A DNA stretch of 64,000 bases. Source: Dysidea avara. Lineage: Eukaryota > Porifera > Demospongiae > Dictyoceratida > Dysideidae. Numbering within the stretch: the stretch's first letter is position 1; each line of letters begins with the position of its first letter. The notes below the pieces were generated by a model, which was not told the DNA's origin, searched no databases, and worked only from the letters and a program-made list of their open reading frames with translations. The DNA is taken from NCBI RefSeq assembly GCF_963678975.1, contig NC_089272.1, forward strand, positions 8,476,408 through 8,540,407, read 5' to 3'. Below, in pieces: positions 11,348 to 21,898 of this stretch. Both the position numbers and the translations under genes were made by a program.

Positions 11348-12101
11348 GCAAACACATGCACTTTAGTTAGGTTTGTCTGCTGCTACTGCTGCTTTGTGAT
11401 ATTGTGGATCAGCACCTGTGGATGGTGGTAAGGAAGGTATTATGGTAAAAAAATGTATCAGATGGTTGCTTTGTATATTTATGTATGTGTGAAACTATTT
11501 ATCTTTTCTATTCTTTAGTCTTTATGCATACCCTGGATGGTTTGCTCGGAGGAGGGATAACTGCAGCTACACAGTGAAATGACACGGTCCTGTGGCAGAC
11601 TGTTCTTCACAACGTGGGGCACGTTGTGAAAATGGGAGCTATTTATAGACTTTGCAGCAATGATTTGAACTCTTTCTACACATGCATACAAAGCAGAGTG
11701 GAGCATTTTTGGGTTTTTCCTGTGCAGCAAAACAAAAGAAAAGGCTGGCAGGTTTTTCCATGAGCTGTCTTGGGCTGGATGACTCAAACTTTTTTGTTTT
11801 CATTCATTATTATTTCATGCTAGCCCCCACTCTGTGCCCATCCTGTTATATTTTATAAAGCCATTATATTTTGTCATAACAGAATCGTTGTAGTGCAGAT
11901 TACAGTAATTCATAGTATGTTTGGTTGATGGTAGAATTTGAGCAACTTAAGTCACAAAATATTCCAATAAGAGTGCACTTCTCCACAATTATTGCATTCA
12001 TGCAATCCTTACACCACATTGTTTCCTTAGTCTTTTATAAAGTATCTATAATAGTATATTACCAACTGTAATTTCATTTAATTTCCATGTCATTGTACAT
12101 A
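11348..12101. other. Helitron 1 3' untranslated region
   Basis: About 750 bp between the helicase stop codon and the terminal hairpin, with no recognisable gene. The minus-strand open frame here (11515-11787) has no features of a real protein. The sequence belongs to the Helitron by position. Confidence 0.5.
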
Positions 12102-12159
12102 CTGCCCTGCACGATAGGGCAGGTACTACAGCTAGTATATATATATATATATATATATA

Positions 12160-12671
12160 GGGTTTCCAACTCAAAATATGAAAGTGTCTCTTTTTGTTGT
12201 TTTTGGCGATTTTCACACAGGCTGACCTTTAAGATATAACAAACAACCATTTATTTGTTGTTAAAATGCTTTAGCACTTGGTATTAGTGTAGTTTTTAGC
12301 ATGCCTAAATACTCAAAAAGTGATCACGTGACCAGCAATTCAATAGGCGATATTCCGAGGCAAACAATAGTGGCTAAAGCCAGTTCATAGGGTGAACTAG
12401 GACACAATTGTCATGTTTCTTACCTCAGTAACATTTTCTACATCTTGTAGTTCCGTAGCATGCACAAAGTGTGTAACTCGAACTATTGTGGGATCTTTGG
12501 TCATGTGATCACTTTTTGAGCATTTACGCATTCTAAAACTATGCTGTTACCAAGCGCTAAAGATATTTTAACAACAAATTAACACTTGTTTGTTATATCT
12601 TAAAGGTTGGCCTATGTGAAAATCGCTACAAATAATATAAATGAGCACTTTCGTATTTTGAGTGGAAACTC
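12160..12671. mobile_element. Long-TIR MITE in a (TA)n tract
   Basis: 512 bp, starting GGGTTTCCAACTCAAAATA and ending with the near reverse complement TATTTTGAGTGGAAACTC, flanked by TA. Homology of the two arms extends inward, including GCGATTTTCACA and TTTAAGATATAACAAACAA, so the element is largely palindromic. TA duplication is compatible with a Tc1/mariner-type MITE. It lies between Helitron 1 and S element 1 in the same AT microsatellite. Confidence 0.75.
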
Positions 12672-12687
12672 TAATATATATATATAT

Positions 12688-13019
12688 ATCTAATCAAAAA
12701 CAGCCAAGCTGTAAAAAAAGGAGTGCGGCCCTTGAAAAAGCTATGGTGAAAAAGATGTGAAATCCAAGGTGGCGGCCAAGAAATGGCTGTGATGGTAGGT
12801 TAATGGTAAAAATTTTAATAACGACAATTCAGGTGAATTCGGTGCCGCTTGGTCAACTGGCACAAAATTCACCTGAATTGTCGTTATTAAAATTTTTACC
12901 ATTAACCTACCATCACAGCCATTTCTTGGCCGCCACCTTGGATTTCACATCTTTTTTCACCATAGCCTTTTCAAGGGCCGCACTCCTTTTGTTTACAGCT
13001 TGGCTGTTTTTGATTAGAT
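12688..13019. repeat. Near-perfect foldback at S element head (F1)
   Basis: Arms of about 150 bp run from ATCTAATCAAAAACAGCC to its complement at 13002-13019, with a short loop around 12853. Arms include TGTGAAATCCAAGGTGG and GTCGTTATTAAAA. The copy in S element 2 (30907-31230) has the same organisation with a slightly different centre. Half-arm relatives occur at 44525-44640 and 51440-51490. Confidence 0.85.
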
Positions 13020-13202
13020 TTCACTTCTTTTTGTATTTTTATACCCCAAAGCTGGCCTATGGCCAACTTTGGGGCTTTTTAACCTATATTTTTTTCTTTA
13101 CTACAGGAAAAAAGAAAAAGATGAAACAGATTTTATAAGTACTTTTATCAGTAAATGAACAAATTATATATATAATGCAGATATTTATTACATGTCAATT
13201 AA

Positions 13203-16200
13203 TCCCCACAGGATAATTTGCAGCTGATCTCTCTACTGGGTGACTTGAAATGTAGCTGAACTCTCTACAGGGTGATTAGCTTGTACATAGATGAACTCTT
13301 TACAGGATTCTCTCTACAGGGTGACTTGACTCTAGCTGAACTCTCTGCAGAGTTATCTGTTTGTAGTTGAATTTTCTACAGGGTGATTTGTTTGCAGCTG
13401 AATTCTCTACAAGATAACTTCTTCTAGCTGATCTGTCTACAGGGTGACTTGTTTCTAGCTGGTCTCTCTACAGGGCGATTTGTTTGTAGCTGAATTCTCT
13501 ACAGGGTGATTTGTTTGCAGCTGAACTCTCTACATGATGGTTGCTTTGTAGCTGAACTCTCTAAAAGGTGACTTCTTCTAGCTGAACTCTCTACAGGATC
13601 CTTTCATAGCTGAACTCTCTACAGGATGATTTGTTTGCAGCTGAACTCTCTACATGATGATTTCTTTGTAGCTGAACTCTCTACAGGGTGATTTGTTTGT
13701 AGCTGAACTCCCTACAAGGTAACTTCTTCTAGCTGATCTTTCTACAGGGCAATTTGTTTGTAGCTAAATTCTATGCAGGGTGATTTATTTGCAGCTGAAC
13801 TCTCTACAAGGTGACTTCTTCTAGCTGAACTCTCTACAGAGTGATTGATATTTTTGTAGCTGAACTCTCTACATGGTGGTTTTTTTGTAACTGAACTCTC
13901 TACAGGGTGATTTGTTTGTAGCTGAACTCTCTACAGGGTGATCTGTTCGTAGCTGAACTCCATACAAGGTAACTTCTTCTAGCTGATCTTTCTACAGGAC
14001 GGTTTGTTTGTAGCTGAGTTCTCTACAGGGTGATTTGTTTGCAGCTGAACTCCCTACATGGTAGTTTCTTTGTAGCTGAACTCTCTACAATGTGACTTCT
14101 TCTATCTGAACTCTCTACAGGGTGACTTGTTTCTAGCTGATCTCTCTATAGGGTGACTTGTTTCTAGCTGAACTCTCTACATAATGGTTTCTTTATAGCT
14201 GAACTCTCTACAAGGTGACTTCTAGCTGATCTCTCTACAGGGTGATTTGTTTGTAGCTGAACTCTCTACAGGTGATTTGTTTGTAGCTGATCTCTCTACA
14301 GGATGACTTGTTTCTAACTGAACTCTCTACAGGGTGATCCGTTAACGTTCATAGCTGAACTTTCTACTGGATGATTTGTTTGCAGCTGAACTCTCTACAT
14401 AGTGGTTTCTTTGTAGCTGAACTCTCTACAAGGTAACTTCTTCTAGCTGATCTTTTACAGGGCATATTTGTTTGTAGCTGAGTTCTCTACAGGGTGATTT
14501 GTTTGCAGCTGAACTCTTTACATGGTAGTTTCTTTGTAGCTGAACTCTCTACAATGTGACTTCTTCTAGCTGAACTGTCTACAGGGTGACTTGTTTCTAG
14601 CTGAACTCTCTACAGGTAATTTGTTTGCAGCTGAACTCTCTACATGGTGGTTTCTTTGTAGCTGAACTCTCTACAGGGTAACTTCTTCTAACTGATCTTT
14701 TTACAGGGTATATTTGTTTGTAGCTGAGTTCTCTACAGGGTGATTTGTTTGCAGCTGAACTCTCTACATTGTAGTTTCTTTGTAGCTGAACTCTCTACAA
14801 TGTGACTTCTTCTAGCTGAACTCTCTACAGGGTGACTTGTTTCTAGCTGATCTCTCTACAGGGTGACTTGTTTCTAGCTGAACTCTCTACAGGTGATTTG
14901 TTTGCAGCTGAATTCTCTACAGGGTGATTTATTTGCATCTGAACTCTCTACAAGGTGACTTCTTCTAGCTGAACTCTCTACAGAGTGATTGATTTTTTTT
15001 GCAGCTGAACTCTCTACATGGTGGTTTCTTTGTAGCCGAACTCTCTAAAAGGTGACTTCTTCTAGCTGAACTCTCTACAGGGTGATCTTTTCATAGCTGA
15101 ACTCTCTACAGGATGATTTGTTTGCAGCTGAACTCTCTACATGATGATTTCTCTGTAGCTGAAATCTCTACAGGGTGATTTGTTTGTAGCTGAACTCCCT
15201 ACAAGGTAACTTCTTCTAGTTGATCTTTCTACAGGGTGATTTGTTTGTAGCTGAACTCTCTACAGGGTGATCTGTTCGTAGTTGAACTCCCTACAAGGTA
15301 ACTTCTTCTAGCTGATCTTTCTACAGAGCAATTTGTTTGTAGCTGAGTTCTCTACAGGGTGATTTGTTTGCAGCTGAACTCTCTACATGGTAGTTTCTTT
15401 GTAGCTGAACTCTCTACAACGTGACTTCTTCTAGCTGAACTCTCTACAGGGGATTTGTTTGCAGCTGAACTCTCTACATGGTGGTTTCTTTATAGCTGAA
15501 CTCTCTACAAGGTGACTTCTTCTAGCTGATCTCTCTACAGGGTGATTTGTTTGTAGCTGAACTCGCTACAGGTGATTTGTTTGTAGCTGAACTCTCTACA
15601 AGGTGATACTTCTAGCTGATCTCTCTACAGGATGACTTGTTTCTAACCGAACTCTCTACAGGGTGATCTGTTCATAGCTGAACTTTCTACTAGGTGATTT
15701 GTTTGCAGCTGAACTCTCTACATGGTGATACTTCTAGCTGATCTCTCTACAGGATGACTTGTTTCTAACTGAACTCTCTACAGGGTGATCTGTTCATAGC
15801 TGAACTTTCTACTGGGTGATTTGTTTGCAGCTGAACTCTCTACAGGGTGACTTGTTTCTAGCTGATCTCTCTACAGGGTGATCTTTTCATAGCCGAACTC
15901 TCTACAGGATGATTTGTTTGCAGCTGAACTCTCTACATGATGATTTCTCTGTAGCTGAACTCTCTACAGGGTGATTTGTTTGTAGCTGAACTCCCTACAA
16001 GGTAACTTCTTCTAGCTGATCTCTCTACTGGCTGACTTGTTTCTAGCTGAACTCTCTACAGTTGATTTGTTTGCAGCTGAACTCTCTACATGGTGGCTTC
16101 TTTGTAGCTGAACTCTCTACAAGGTAACTTCTTCTAGCTGATCTTTTTACAAGGCATATTTGTTTGTAGCTGAGTTTTCTACAGGGTGATTTGTTTGCAG

Positions 16201-16560
16201 CTGAACTCTCTACATGGTAGTTTCTTTGTAGCTGAACTCTCTACAGGTGATTAGTTTGCAGCTGAACTCTCTACAAGGTAACTTCTTCTAGCTGATCTTT
16301 CTACAGGGTGATTTATTTGCAGCTGAACTCTCTACAAGGTGACTTCTTCTAGCTGAACTCTCTAGAGAGTAATTGATTTTTTTGCAGCTGAACTCTCTAC
16401 ATGATGGTTTCTTTGTAGCTGAACTCTCTACAAGGTGACTTCTTCTAGCTGATACAGTGTGACTTGTTTCCAGATGAACTTTCTACAGGGTGACTTGCAT
16501 GTAGCTGAATTGTCTATCAGATTAACTGTTTGTAGCTGAAATCCGTACAGAATATCTTGC
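13203..16560 (+). repeat. 31-bp minisatellite, roughly 100 units
   Basis: Unit of the form AGCTGAACTCTCTACAGGG plus a variable TGATTTGTTTGT-type half, period 29-32 bp. Variant halves (TGATTTGTTTG, TGGTTTCTTTG, TGACTTCTTCT, TGACTTGTTTCT) alternate in recurring orders, giving higher-order blocks, e.g. a ~123-bp block repeated at about 15604 and 15727. Open frames in this stretch are repeat artefacts. Confidence 0.95.
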
Positions 16561-17299
16561 AATGTAATATAATATAATTCTATAATGGAGTAAGTTATAA
16601 ACGTAGCTGAATGCTCTATTAGGGTGACTGTTCTATTAGAGTATCTTGATCTCGCATTTGCTACACGTAGTTGCCTTTCGAATCATAACTCAGTGGTTTG
16701 TAATCCGATTCTTTTGTACTACTGCACGGACTTTCTATGATGATTATTCTAGCTACATACTGATTTTCAGCTCATTGCTCTAAGCGGTTTTCCTGGTAGA
16801 TGTGAAAACTAATAATTTTTCATTCATAAAAATCGATCGCGTAATTTTGACACAGGTTGGATTTTGTGTCATATCTCCATGGTCTTTATCTCAATTCCTT
16901 TCAAACCACAAAAAGGCACTCCTACGATGGTTACTCCATCTACATATCAATTTTCAACTGATTCCTCCAAGGGGTTTACCCTGTAGGCGTGACAGACCTT
17001 CGACCTTATTTTACGCACATAATCGGTCAGAACTCCGTGAATGTTCATCGGATTCCTACCAAAGTAGATACTGAGATCCGCCTTAATGTGCCCTTCAAGT
17101 GTGCCAAATTTCAGCTCTATCCGAGTACGCATTCGTGTTTTATGGCAGATTTTGTGAAGTATGCGAAATGAAGAAGATGAAGAAGAAAAAACGAAGAAAA
17201 AAACGAAGAAATTAAAACGAAATTTTGTTCGCTCGTATCTCGGAAATGGTTGGACCGATTTTCTTCAAATTTGGTATGTAGACTCCCATAACTGGCCGG
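16561..17299. repeat. Degenerate ~200-bp tandem units flanking the minisatellite
   Basis: Collinear (inverted) with 26860-27480. Two or more related blocks share phrases of the type CGCCTAC-GG-AAACCGCTT followed by AATGAGTTGAAAAT and a GGAGTAAC-TC segment, spaced about 200 bp. It includes one copy of the dispersed motif GACTGTTCTATTAGAGTATC (16626-16645). The open frame at 16947-17132 (-) has no recognisable domain. Confidence 0.6.
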
Positions 17300-18031
17300 C
17301 ACTAGTCTCGCGTAGCCAGACCCTATTTCTCCGCACGGCGCTTATCGATTGGAAATTATAAGCGCCAGCTCCGAAAGGGTCTGGGGACTCTACAATAGAA
17401 AAGTTCTGCAGCCAAACCACCCCTAGGTAGGTGAGCGTTGATTGGTTCTAAACCACTTTTAGAAGAGGTGTGGATGATCACAGTTGGCTTCATCATTAGC
17501 TATAGGCAAGGCTTCAGCTTGTTCAAACTCTAAAACCAAGGTAAGAGAGCTATAAAATTTGCTTGTAATGAGCGTAATCATGCCTGAGATATGTCACGCG
17601 AATATACTGAGTCTGCGCATCCAGATAGCCGGGCTCGTGGCATAGTCAATACAGTACTACTACTTTCACCTTGATTTATATGTACCAGCTACATCTGCCA
17701 TTTTCTCTGCGAGCTGTCTGGAGGCGAGACTGATCAGCTCACACTTCAGGCATGATTACGCTCATTACAAGCAAATTTTATAGCTCTCTTACCTTGGTTT
17801 TAGAGTTTGTACAGGCTGAAGCCTTGCCTATAGCTAATGATGAAGCCAACTGTGGTCATCCACACCTCTTCTGAAAGTGGTTTAGGACCAATCAACGCTC
17901 ACCTACCTAGGGGTGGTTTGGCTGCAGAACTTTTCTATTGTAGAGTCCCCAGACCCATTCGGAGCAGGCGCTTATAATTTCCAATTGATAAGCGCCGTGC
18001 GGAGAAATAGGGTCTGGCTACGCAAGACTAG
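17300..18031. mobile_element. Foldback DNA element inserted in S element 1
   Basis: Ends CTAGTCTCGCGTAGCCAGAC and GTCTGGCTACGCAAGACTAG with ~290-bp inverted arms (17302-17590 against 17745-18031), loop about 150 bp, GCCGG at both flanks as probable target duplication. S element 2 has no such insertion at the equivalent point (near 26785-26795), which gives an empty site and shows this insertion is later than the S duplication. No coding capacity. Confidence 0.8.
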
Positions 18032-18191
18032 GCCGGAACGTCTGTAGCAAAGTTGGTTCCAATCGGAAAAGGGATCACAGAGCTACATAGGTGTGAAAAT
18101 TGCGTTTTCTTTCTTCCTGTTAATATACTCACAGTGTGGCGCGCCGGCTTCTTGGGCCGCACGACACACTATCATGTGTCTTGATATATAC

Positions 18192-18664
18192 CAGCGTTGA
18201 AATCCGGTCGGGTCATCCGGGTCAACCGGGTCACATTTTCTCCGGGTCATCCGGGTCCGACCCGGTTTACAAATTATCCCGGATTGGATCACGTGAGAAA
18301 CGAAATTGTTCGTTTGACGACGTGGAAACTTATAAACGCTTTCGCGTAGCTCTTTCGTGAGCCACGCCCACTTATCGCGTTACCAACATATGCTCAGCCA
18401 CGCCCATTTATTAGTAAGTGCAGTATGTAGCACGAAACTGAGGGTATCTATGGCTATTGTCAGTAGGTGATGACTTTTTTTTTTGGTCTTCAACCTACAG
18501 CTAGGCTGAAGTTGCAATATTTACTCAACACGAATCGAACGCTCAAAACGTAGTCTCGCTCGCTCGAGACTAGCCGAAACATAGCTCTTATCGCACGCCT
18601 CGGCTTTAATAATCCGGGTCAGTGGGTCATCCGGGTCAGCAGTAGTGACCCGGTTTCAACGTTG
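18192..18664. mobile_element. Non-autonomous hAT element with 8-bp target duplication
   Basis: 473 bp, ends CAGCGTTGAAATCCGG and CCGGTTTCAACGTTG, flanked by ATATATAC on both sides (18184-18191 and 18665-18672). CA-starting TIRs plus a perfect 8-bp duplication are the hAT signature. Internally it repeats CCGGGTCATCCGGGTC-type motifs near both ends. It sits immediately next to the tail of S element 1. Confidence 0.85.
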
Positions 18665-18737
18665 ATATATACACGCGGGGCCTCGCGCGGGGCACTTTAA
18701 CTCTAACGTAACATATATATATATATATATATAATAG

Positions 18738-18850
18738 TTACACCACGGCTGCGAGGGATTTTGCTGATATATGCACCCAAAGTCCAAGGGCCGCAGGCCC
18801 GAGGGCTGTGGGTGTATATGTCAGCAAAATCCCAAGCAGCCATGGTATAA
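18738..18850. repeat. ~110-bp hairpin element
   Basis: Left arm TTACACCACGGCTGC...GGGATTTTGCTGA and right arm TCAGCAAAATCCC...GCAGCCATGGTATAA pair over ~45 bp with a GC-rich centre (GGGCCGCAGGCCC). It follows a (TA)n tract. Small MITE or solo hairpin; no function assigned. Confidence 0.65.
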
Positions 18851-18857
18851 GTGATAT

Positions 18858-20024
18858 CAAGAGTTCATAATAATTATATGAATTTAAAAATTGTTAATTT
18901 AGAAATGGAAGTAGGGATCAAGCGATAAAAACTACTGAAACAAGTGATTTGAATGATGGCAACTATTACAACATAGCTTTGTGGGGAAACCCGTACATTG
19001 GCATCTCACCACGTCACCATATATGTTCAATGCCAAAGTAGGGATTTCCCCACAAAGCTATGTTGTAATAGTTGCCATCATTTAAATCACTTGTTTCAGT
19101 AGTTTTTATCGCTTGATCCCTACTTCCATTTCTAAATTAACAATTTTTTAATTCACTAGTTTGTTAACTTTTTTTGGTATAGGTATATAGCTATTATTGA
19201 TCTTTGGCACTGACTGCTCTATTAGAGTATCTCGATCTTGCTGCTTGCTTTATGCAAGCTGCTCAATTACTAAATTGAAAGGCATGCAGGGTTTCTATCT
19301 CCTGTTTTCTACAATTAGTTACAGCTGGACCATTAATAATGGGCGTGGTCCACTGATCGTTAAGTACGAGCGCGCGCTCTGATTGATAAGGGCGTGGCAG
19401 TGTGTTCTTACTTCACTAGGCTGTTTGATCGCTTTGCAAGTGTTGCTATACAGTCATCTACTTGCCCTTACAGTACGGAATCCGTTATTAGTTTTGTGGC
19501 GTCCGAATACGGCTGCTCTAAGGAAAGTGTCGATACGAATTATTAACGCCTCCGTGACTGGAAAAGAAGAAGACGATCCGTAATTGAAGATAAAAGGAAA
19601 GGCAAAGTGCAGAAGGCAGACACTCGTCGGAACCCGAAAAGGCACATCCCAGCAGCGAGTTAAATATTGTGGCAAAGAATGGTAATCCTTCGCTGCTTCG
19701 TTTGGCCTGTAGCCTTGCGAATGTGGTCAGGCAGGCAGGCAGGCAGGCTGGCAGGCAGGCTGGCAGGCAGACGAAATTTCTGTTTTAGCGATTTTTTAGA
19801 AATAAAATTCCAGCACTTTTCTAGTCGTTTCCTGATATATAACGCTAGAAATAAAGTTAGAAACTTGAAGACTCTTTAGTAAAAGGTTTATTTGCTGTGT
19901 GAGATATTTCTAGGATGATTTTTGAGGGACCGAAATTTGAGGCGCGCGCCAAATCCACCCGGATCCCTACTTAAACAGTACTATCGTACTGTTTGATAGA
20001 GGGAGTATATATTATGAACTCTTG
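18858..20024. mobile_element. Element with CAAGAGTTCATAATA ends enclosing a perfect-arm palindrome
   Basis: The outer ends CAAGAGTTCATAATA and TATTATGAACTCTTG match the TIR of the 260-bp MITE at 45407-45666. No clear target duplication is visible here. Inside, 18879-18990 and 19045-19154 form a palindrome of ~100-bp almost perfect arms (containing AAGTAGGGATCAAGCG). Further in are a copy of the dispersed motif (19211-19230), a (GGCA)n microsatellite (about 19726-19770) and a hairpin AAACAGTACT/AGTACTGTTT near 19974-19994. Whether this is one element or several nested ones is unresolved. Confidence 0.5.
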
Positions 20025-20105
20025 ATTCTACTGACTCTCAGGTTGGTGAGGTGGATGCCACTGCTAACTTTAGGAACAATGATATCTAATGACCAGCAAG
20101 GGTAA

Positions 20106-20291
20106 TGCTATTGCGGTAAAGGGGAAGATTATGATGACATGATTTGCTGTGATAGCAGGGACTGTGTGATAAAATGGTTTCATTTCATGCTTACAAATAA
20201 CTGGAAAAGATGGCCAAAAGGAAAATATTATTGTCCAGACTGCCACAAGCTAAGGAGCTCAAGGAAATCAAAGAAGACAAAAAATCTATAA
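20106..20291 (+). pseudogene. PHD-finger fragment, transposon-associated type
   Basis: Open segment encoding CYCGKGEDYDDMICCDSRDC, then WFHF and YYCPDCHKL before a TAA at 20289-20291. This is the Cys4-His-Cys3 PHD pattern with a WFH core, but the Cys normally following the His is Leu, and an in-frame TAA lies directly before the first Cys. The fragment is probably dead. PHD fingers of this style often accompany mobile elements in invertebrate genomes (recollection, not checked). Confidence 0.6.
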
Positions 20292-20419
20292 TTATACATG
20301 TACATTTTAATAACATAATCATCAACAATGCACATTATTTCACATACTAAACATAAATATTATTAACAGTGTACATTATATAAAAAAAGATAGTTAAAAT
20401 GGTACTACCGAGTCACAAC

Positions 20420-21450
20420 AATCACATAGTGCATCTATTTTATCGATAGGAGATATGCTCTCCTTCATCACCTTTGAACATATTAATAGAAAGAGTTGAT
20501 TGCAATATCGAAAACTTTCGCCTCACCAGCCCAATAACTCTTTCAACATGTATCCTAACTTGAGACAGCTGGCAAGCAGTGTCAATTTCTAACTTAACAT
20601 TTTTTCTCCTAGTAAAAAGATGTATCTTGACTTCTGCACAGTGCAGCCTGATCAATTGTGAAGCCACAATCCGCTAAGACGACATCTCCAGGCAACTGTT
20701 GAAAGCAGAACACAGATTTCAGTCAAATGTACATCAGATACCCTTCCACCCCAGCCTTTTGAGTGATGCCTATTAAAACTTTTCGTGTGTTATACTTCTT
20801 ATAGTTCAACCAAGTTTGAGCCCTTGTCGTGCCAAATCTTGATGTGGAATATTTAAGCATAACTTTATTAAGAGCTGATCAAACACGGCACAGCCAGAAA
20901 AATGGCATTCAGGTATATAGCTAGCAAAACTGCGAAAGATGGCAGCCCAGTATATAACTTCACCTGCTTATGGTTGTCTTCTAAACTCTGTCTGTCAGCT
21001 GATTGTAACCAATTGACCTTCATGTTCAGTTGGCTTCTCTTGTTCTCAGGAATTCAAGCTCTTCCACGGCCTTATACTTCTGGAGTAGTTCTTCATTATT
21101 TCTTGTGTAGTTCATCATAGTCTAAGTTAAATATTTCTTCAGCTCATTGTAATCTGTTCAGTTCATCCAACCTCAACATTTTTCCTACTCTAGCTTGTTC
21201 ACCTTCTCTTGTTTCTTCTTCTCTTAACAACAATCTCACCCTCTCATCTTTACTCCTCTTCCTCTCCTCCTCTAATCTTTGCCAGCTGCGGTTCTTCTTC
21301 CAGTTTTCTTGCTCCTTCTGCTAGATTCTGCACTCCTTTGCCTTTTCCTTTTGCTATTCAGTTATTAGTGAGTTCTCGGTCTGTTCCAGTATCCTTCATT
21401 TCCTGGAGGCTGCATGTTCTTCTTTGAAAATCCGTGACTACTAGTAGCTA
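20420..21450 (-). pseudogene. Decayed DDE_Tnp_4-type transposase
   Basis: Pieces of one transposase in order on the minus strand: a charged coiled-coil-like region with several stops (about 21450-21000), VKLYTGLPSFAVL (about 20990-20900), TWLNYKKYNTRKVLIGIT (about 20820-20770), LPGDVVLADCGFTIDQ (about 20700-20650, containing a catalytic-Asp-like motif) and LSQVRIHVERVIGLVRRKF (about 20580-20510). Frames shift between pieces and an internal segment is missing. Family: DDE_Tnp_4 (Harbinger/IS5-like or ISL2EU group), inferred from motifs. Non-functional. Confidence 0.75.
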
Positions 21451-21794
21451 AGCTTCCATTTTTGTCTCATCGGACTGTCAACACGTTTGAACTAGTGTAT
21501 GGGGAGATGAAAACATGGTGGCACAATTGTGTTGCTAATCGACTTAATCTATCATACAAGAGTAATATTCACAATAAAACAAGGTGGGAAAGCATCAGTT
21601 AGCACACCAACGGTTATGATAATACTATATCCTATACTATAGGCTGCCAATAAATGATTTCTTAGCCAGTACTGATGGTAACGTTGAAGAAACTCACTTT
21701 ATAGCTAGCACATTATCACATTTGTAGCTATGTGTATTGCATAGTTACTTTATTGCAATTGTACACGGTCACGTATGCATTATGTTATTCACTA
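21451..21794. other. Intergenic, no gene seen
   Basis: AT-rich sequence between the transposase relic and the putative Helitron 2 3' end. No coding or repeat signal recognised. Confidence 0.5.
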
Positions 21795-21822
21795 CTAGCA
21801 TTGTTACCTGCCCTACGTGCAG
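21795..21822 (-). other. Helitron 3' terminal hairpin and CTAG
   Basis: Minus-strand reading ends ...ACCTGCACGTAGGGCAGGT, a few bases, then CTAG followed by T. This matches the Helitron 1 tail (AGGGCAGGTACTACAGCTAG). Strong terminus by structure; which 5' end it belongs to is uncertain. Confidence 0.7.
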
Positions 21823-21848
21823 GTATGGGTTATGCATGATTTGACTGT

Positions 21849-21898
21849 ACATCACACACACACACACACACATGGACGCACACACACACACACACACT
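21849..21898. repeat. (CA)n microsatellite
   Basis: Two CA runs separated by TGGACG. Confidence 0.95.

Larger units (their letters stand above)
8536..12135 (+). mobile_element. Helitron 1: both termini present, internally deleted
   Basis: The 5' end begins TCTATATTATAAGAGTG directly after an A. The 3' end is CTAG directly before a T, preceded by a GC-rich hairpin (CTGCCCT ... AGGGCAG, 12102-12120) about a dozen bases upstream. These are canonical Helitron termini with insertion between A and T, here inside a (TA)n microsatellite present on both sides. The 3.6 kb unit encodes the N-terminal part of a Rep protein (9066 onward) joined at about 11.1 kb to the last ~80 residues of the helicase. 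It lacks the Rep tyrosine motif and nearly all helicase motifs, so it must depend on a relative for movement. Confidence 0.9.
12688..18183 (+). mobile_element. S element copy 1: satellite-bearing element with foldback head and hairpin tail
   Basis: Collinear with an inverted copy at 26641-31230. Order: foldback (12688-13019), a hairpin flanked by CCCCAAAG/CTTTGGGG (~13043-13074), the 31-bp minisatellite (~13205-16560), degenerate repeats (16560-17300 and 18032-18183). It starts ATCTAATCAAAAACAGCC and ends with a short stem (ACAC...GTGT) plus CTTG. AT flanks both ends, and no terminal inverted repeat links the two ends of the element. A 0.73 kb foldback element (17300-18031) is inserted in its tail. 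There is no transposase. Lack of TIRs, AT target and a 3' terminal hairpin suggest rolling-circle-like (Helitron/Helentron-related) mobility, but this is inference. Confidence 0.7.

Noticed and set aside
13203-16560. Repeat array with regular spacing, CRISPR-like at first glance
   Set aside because: Units are contiguous 31-bp minisatellite repeats without unique spacers, in a eukaryotic context.
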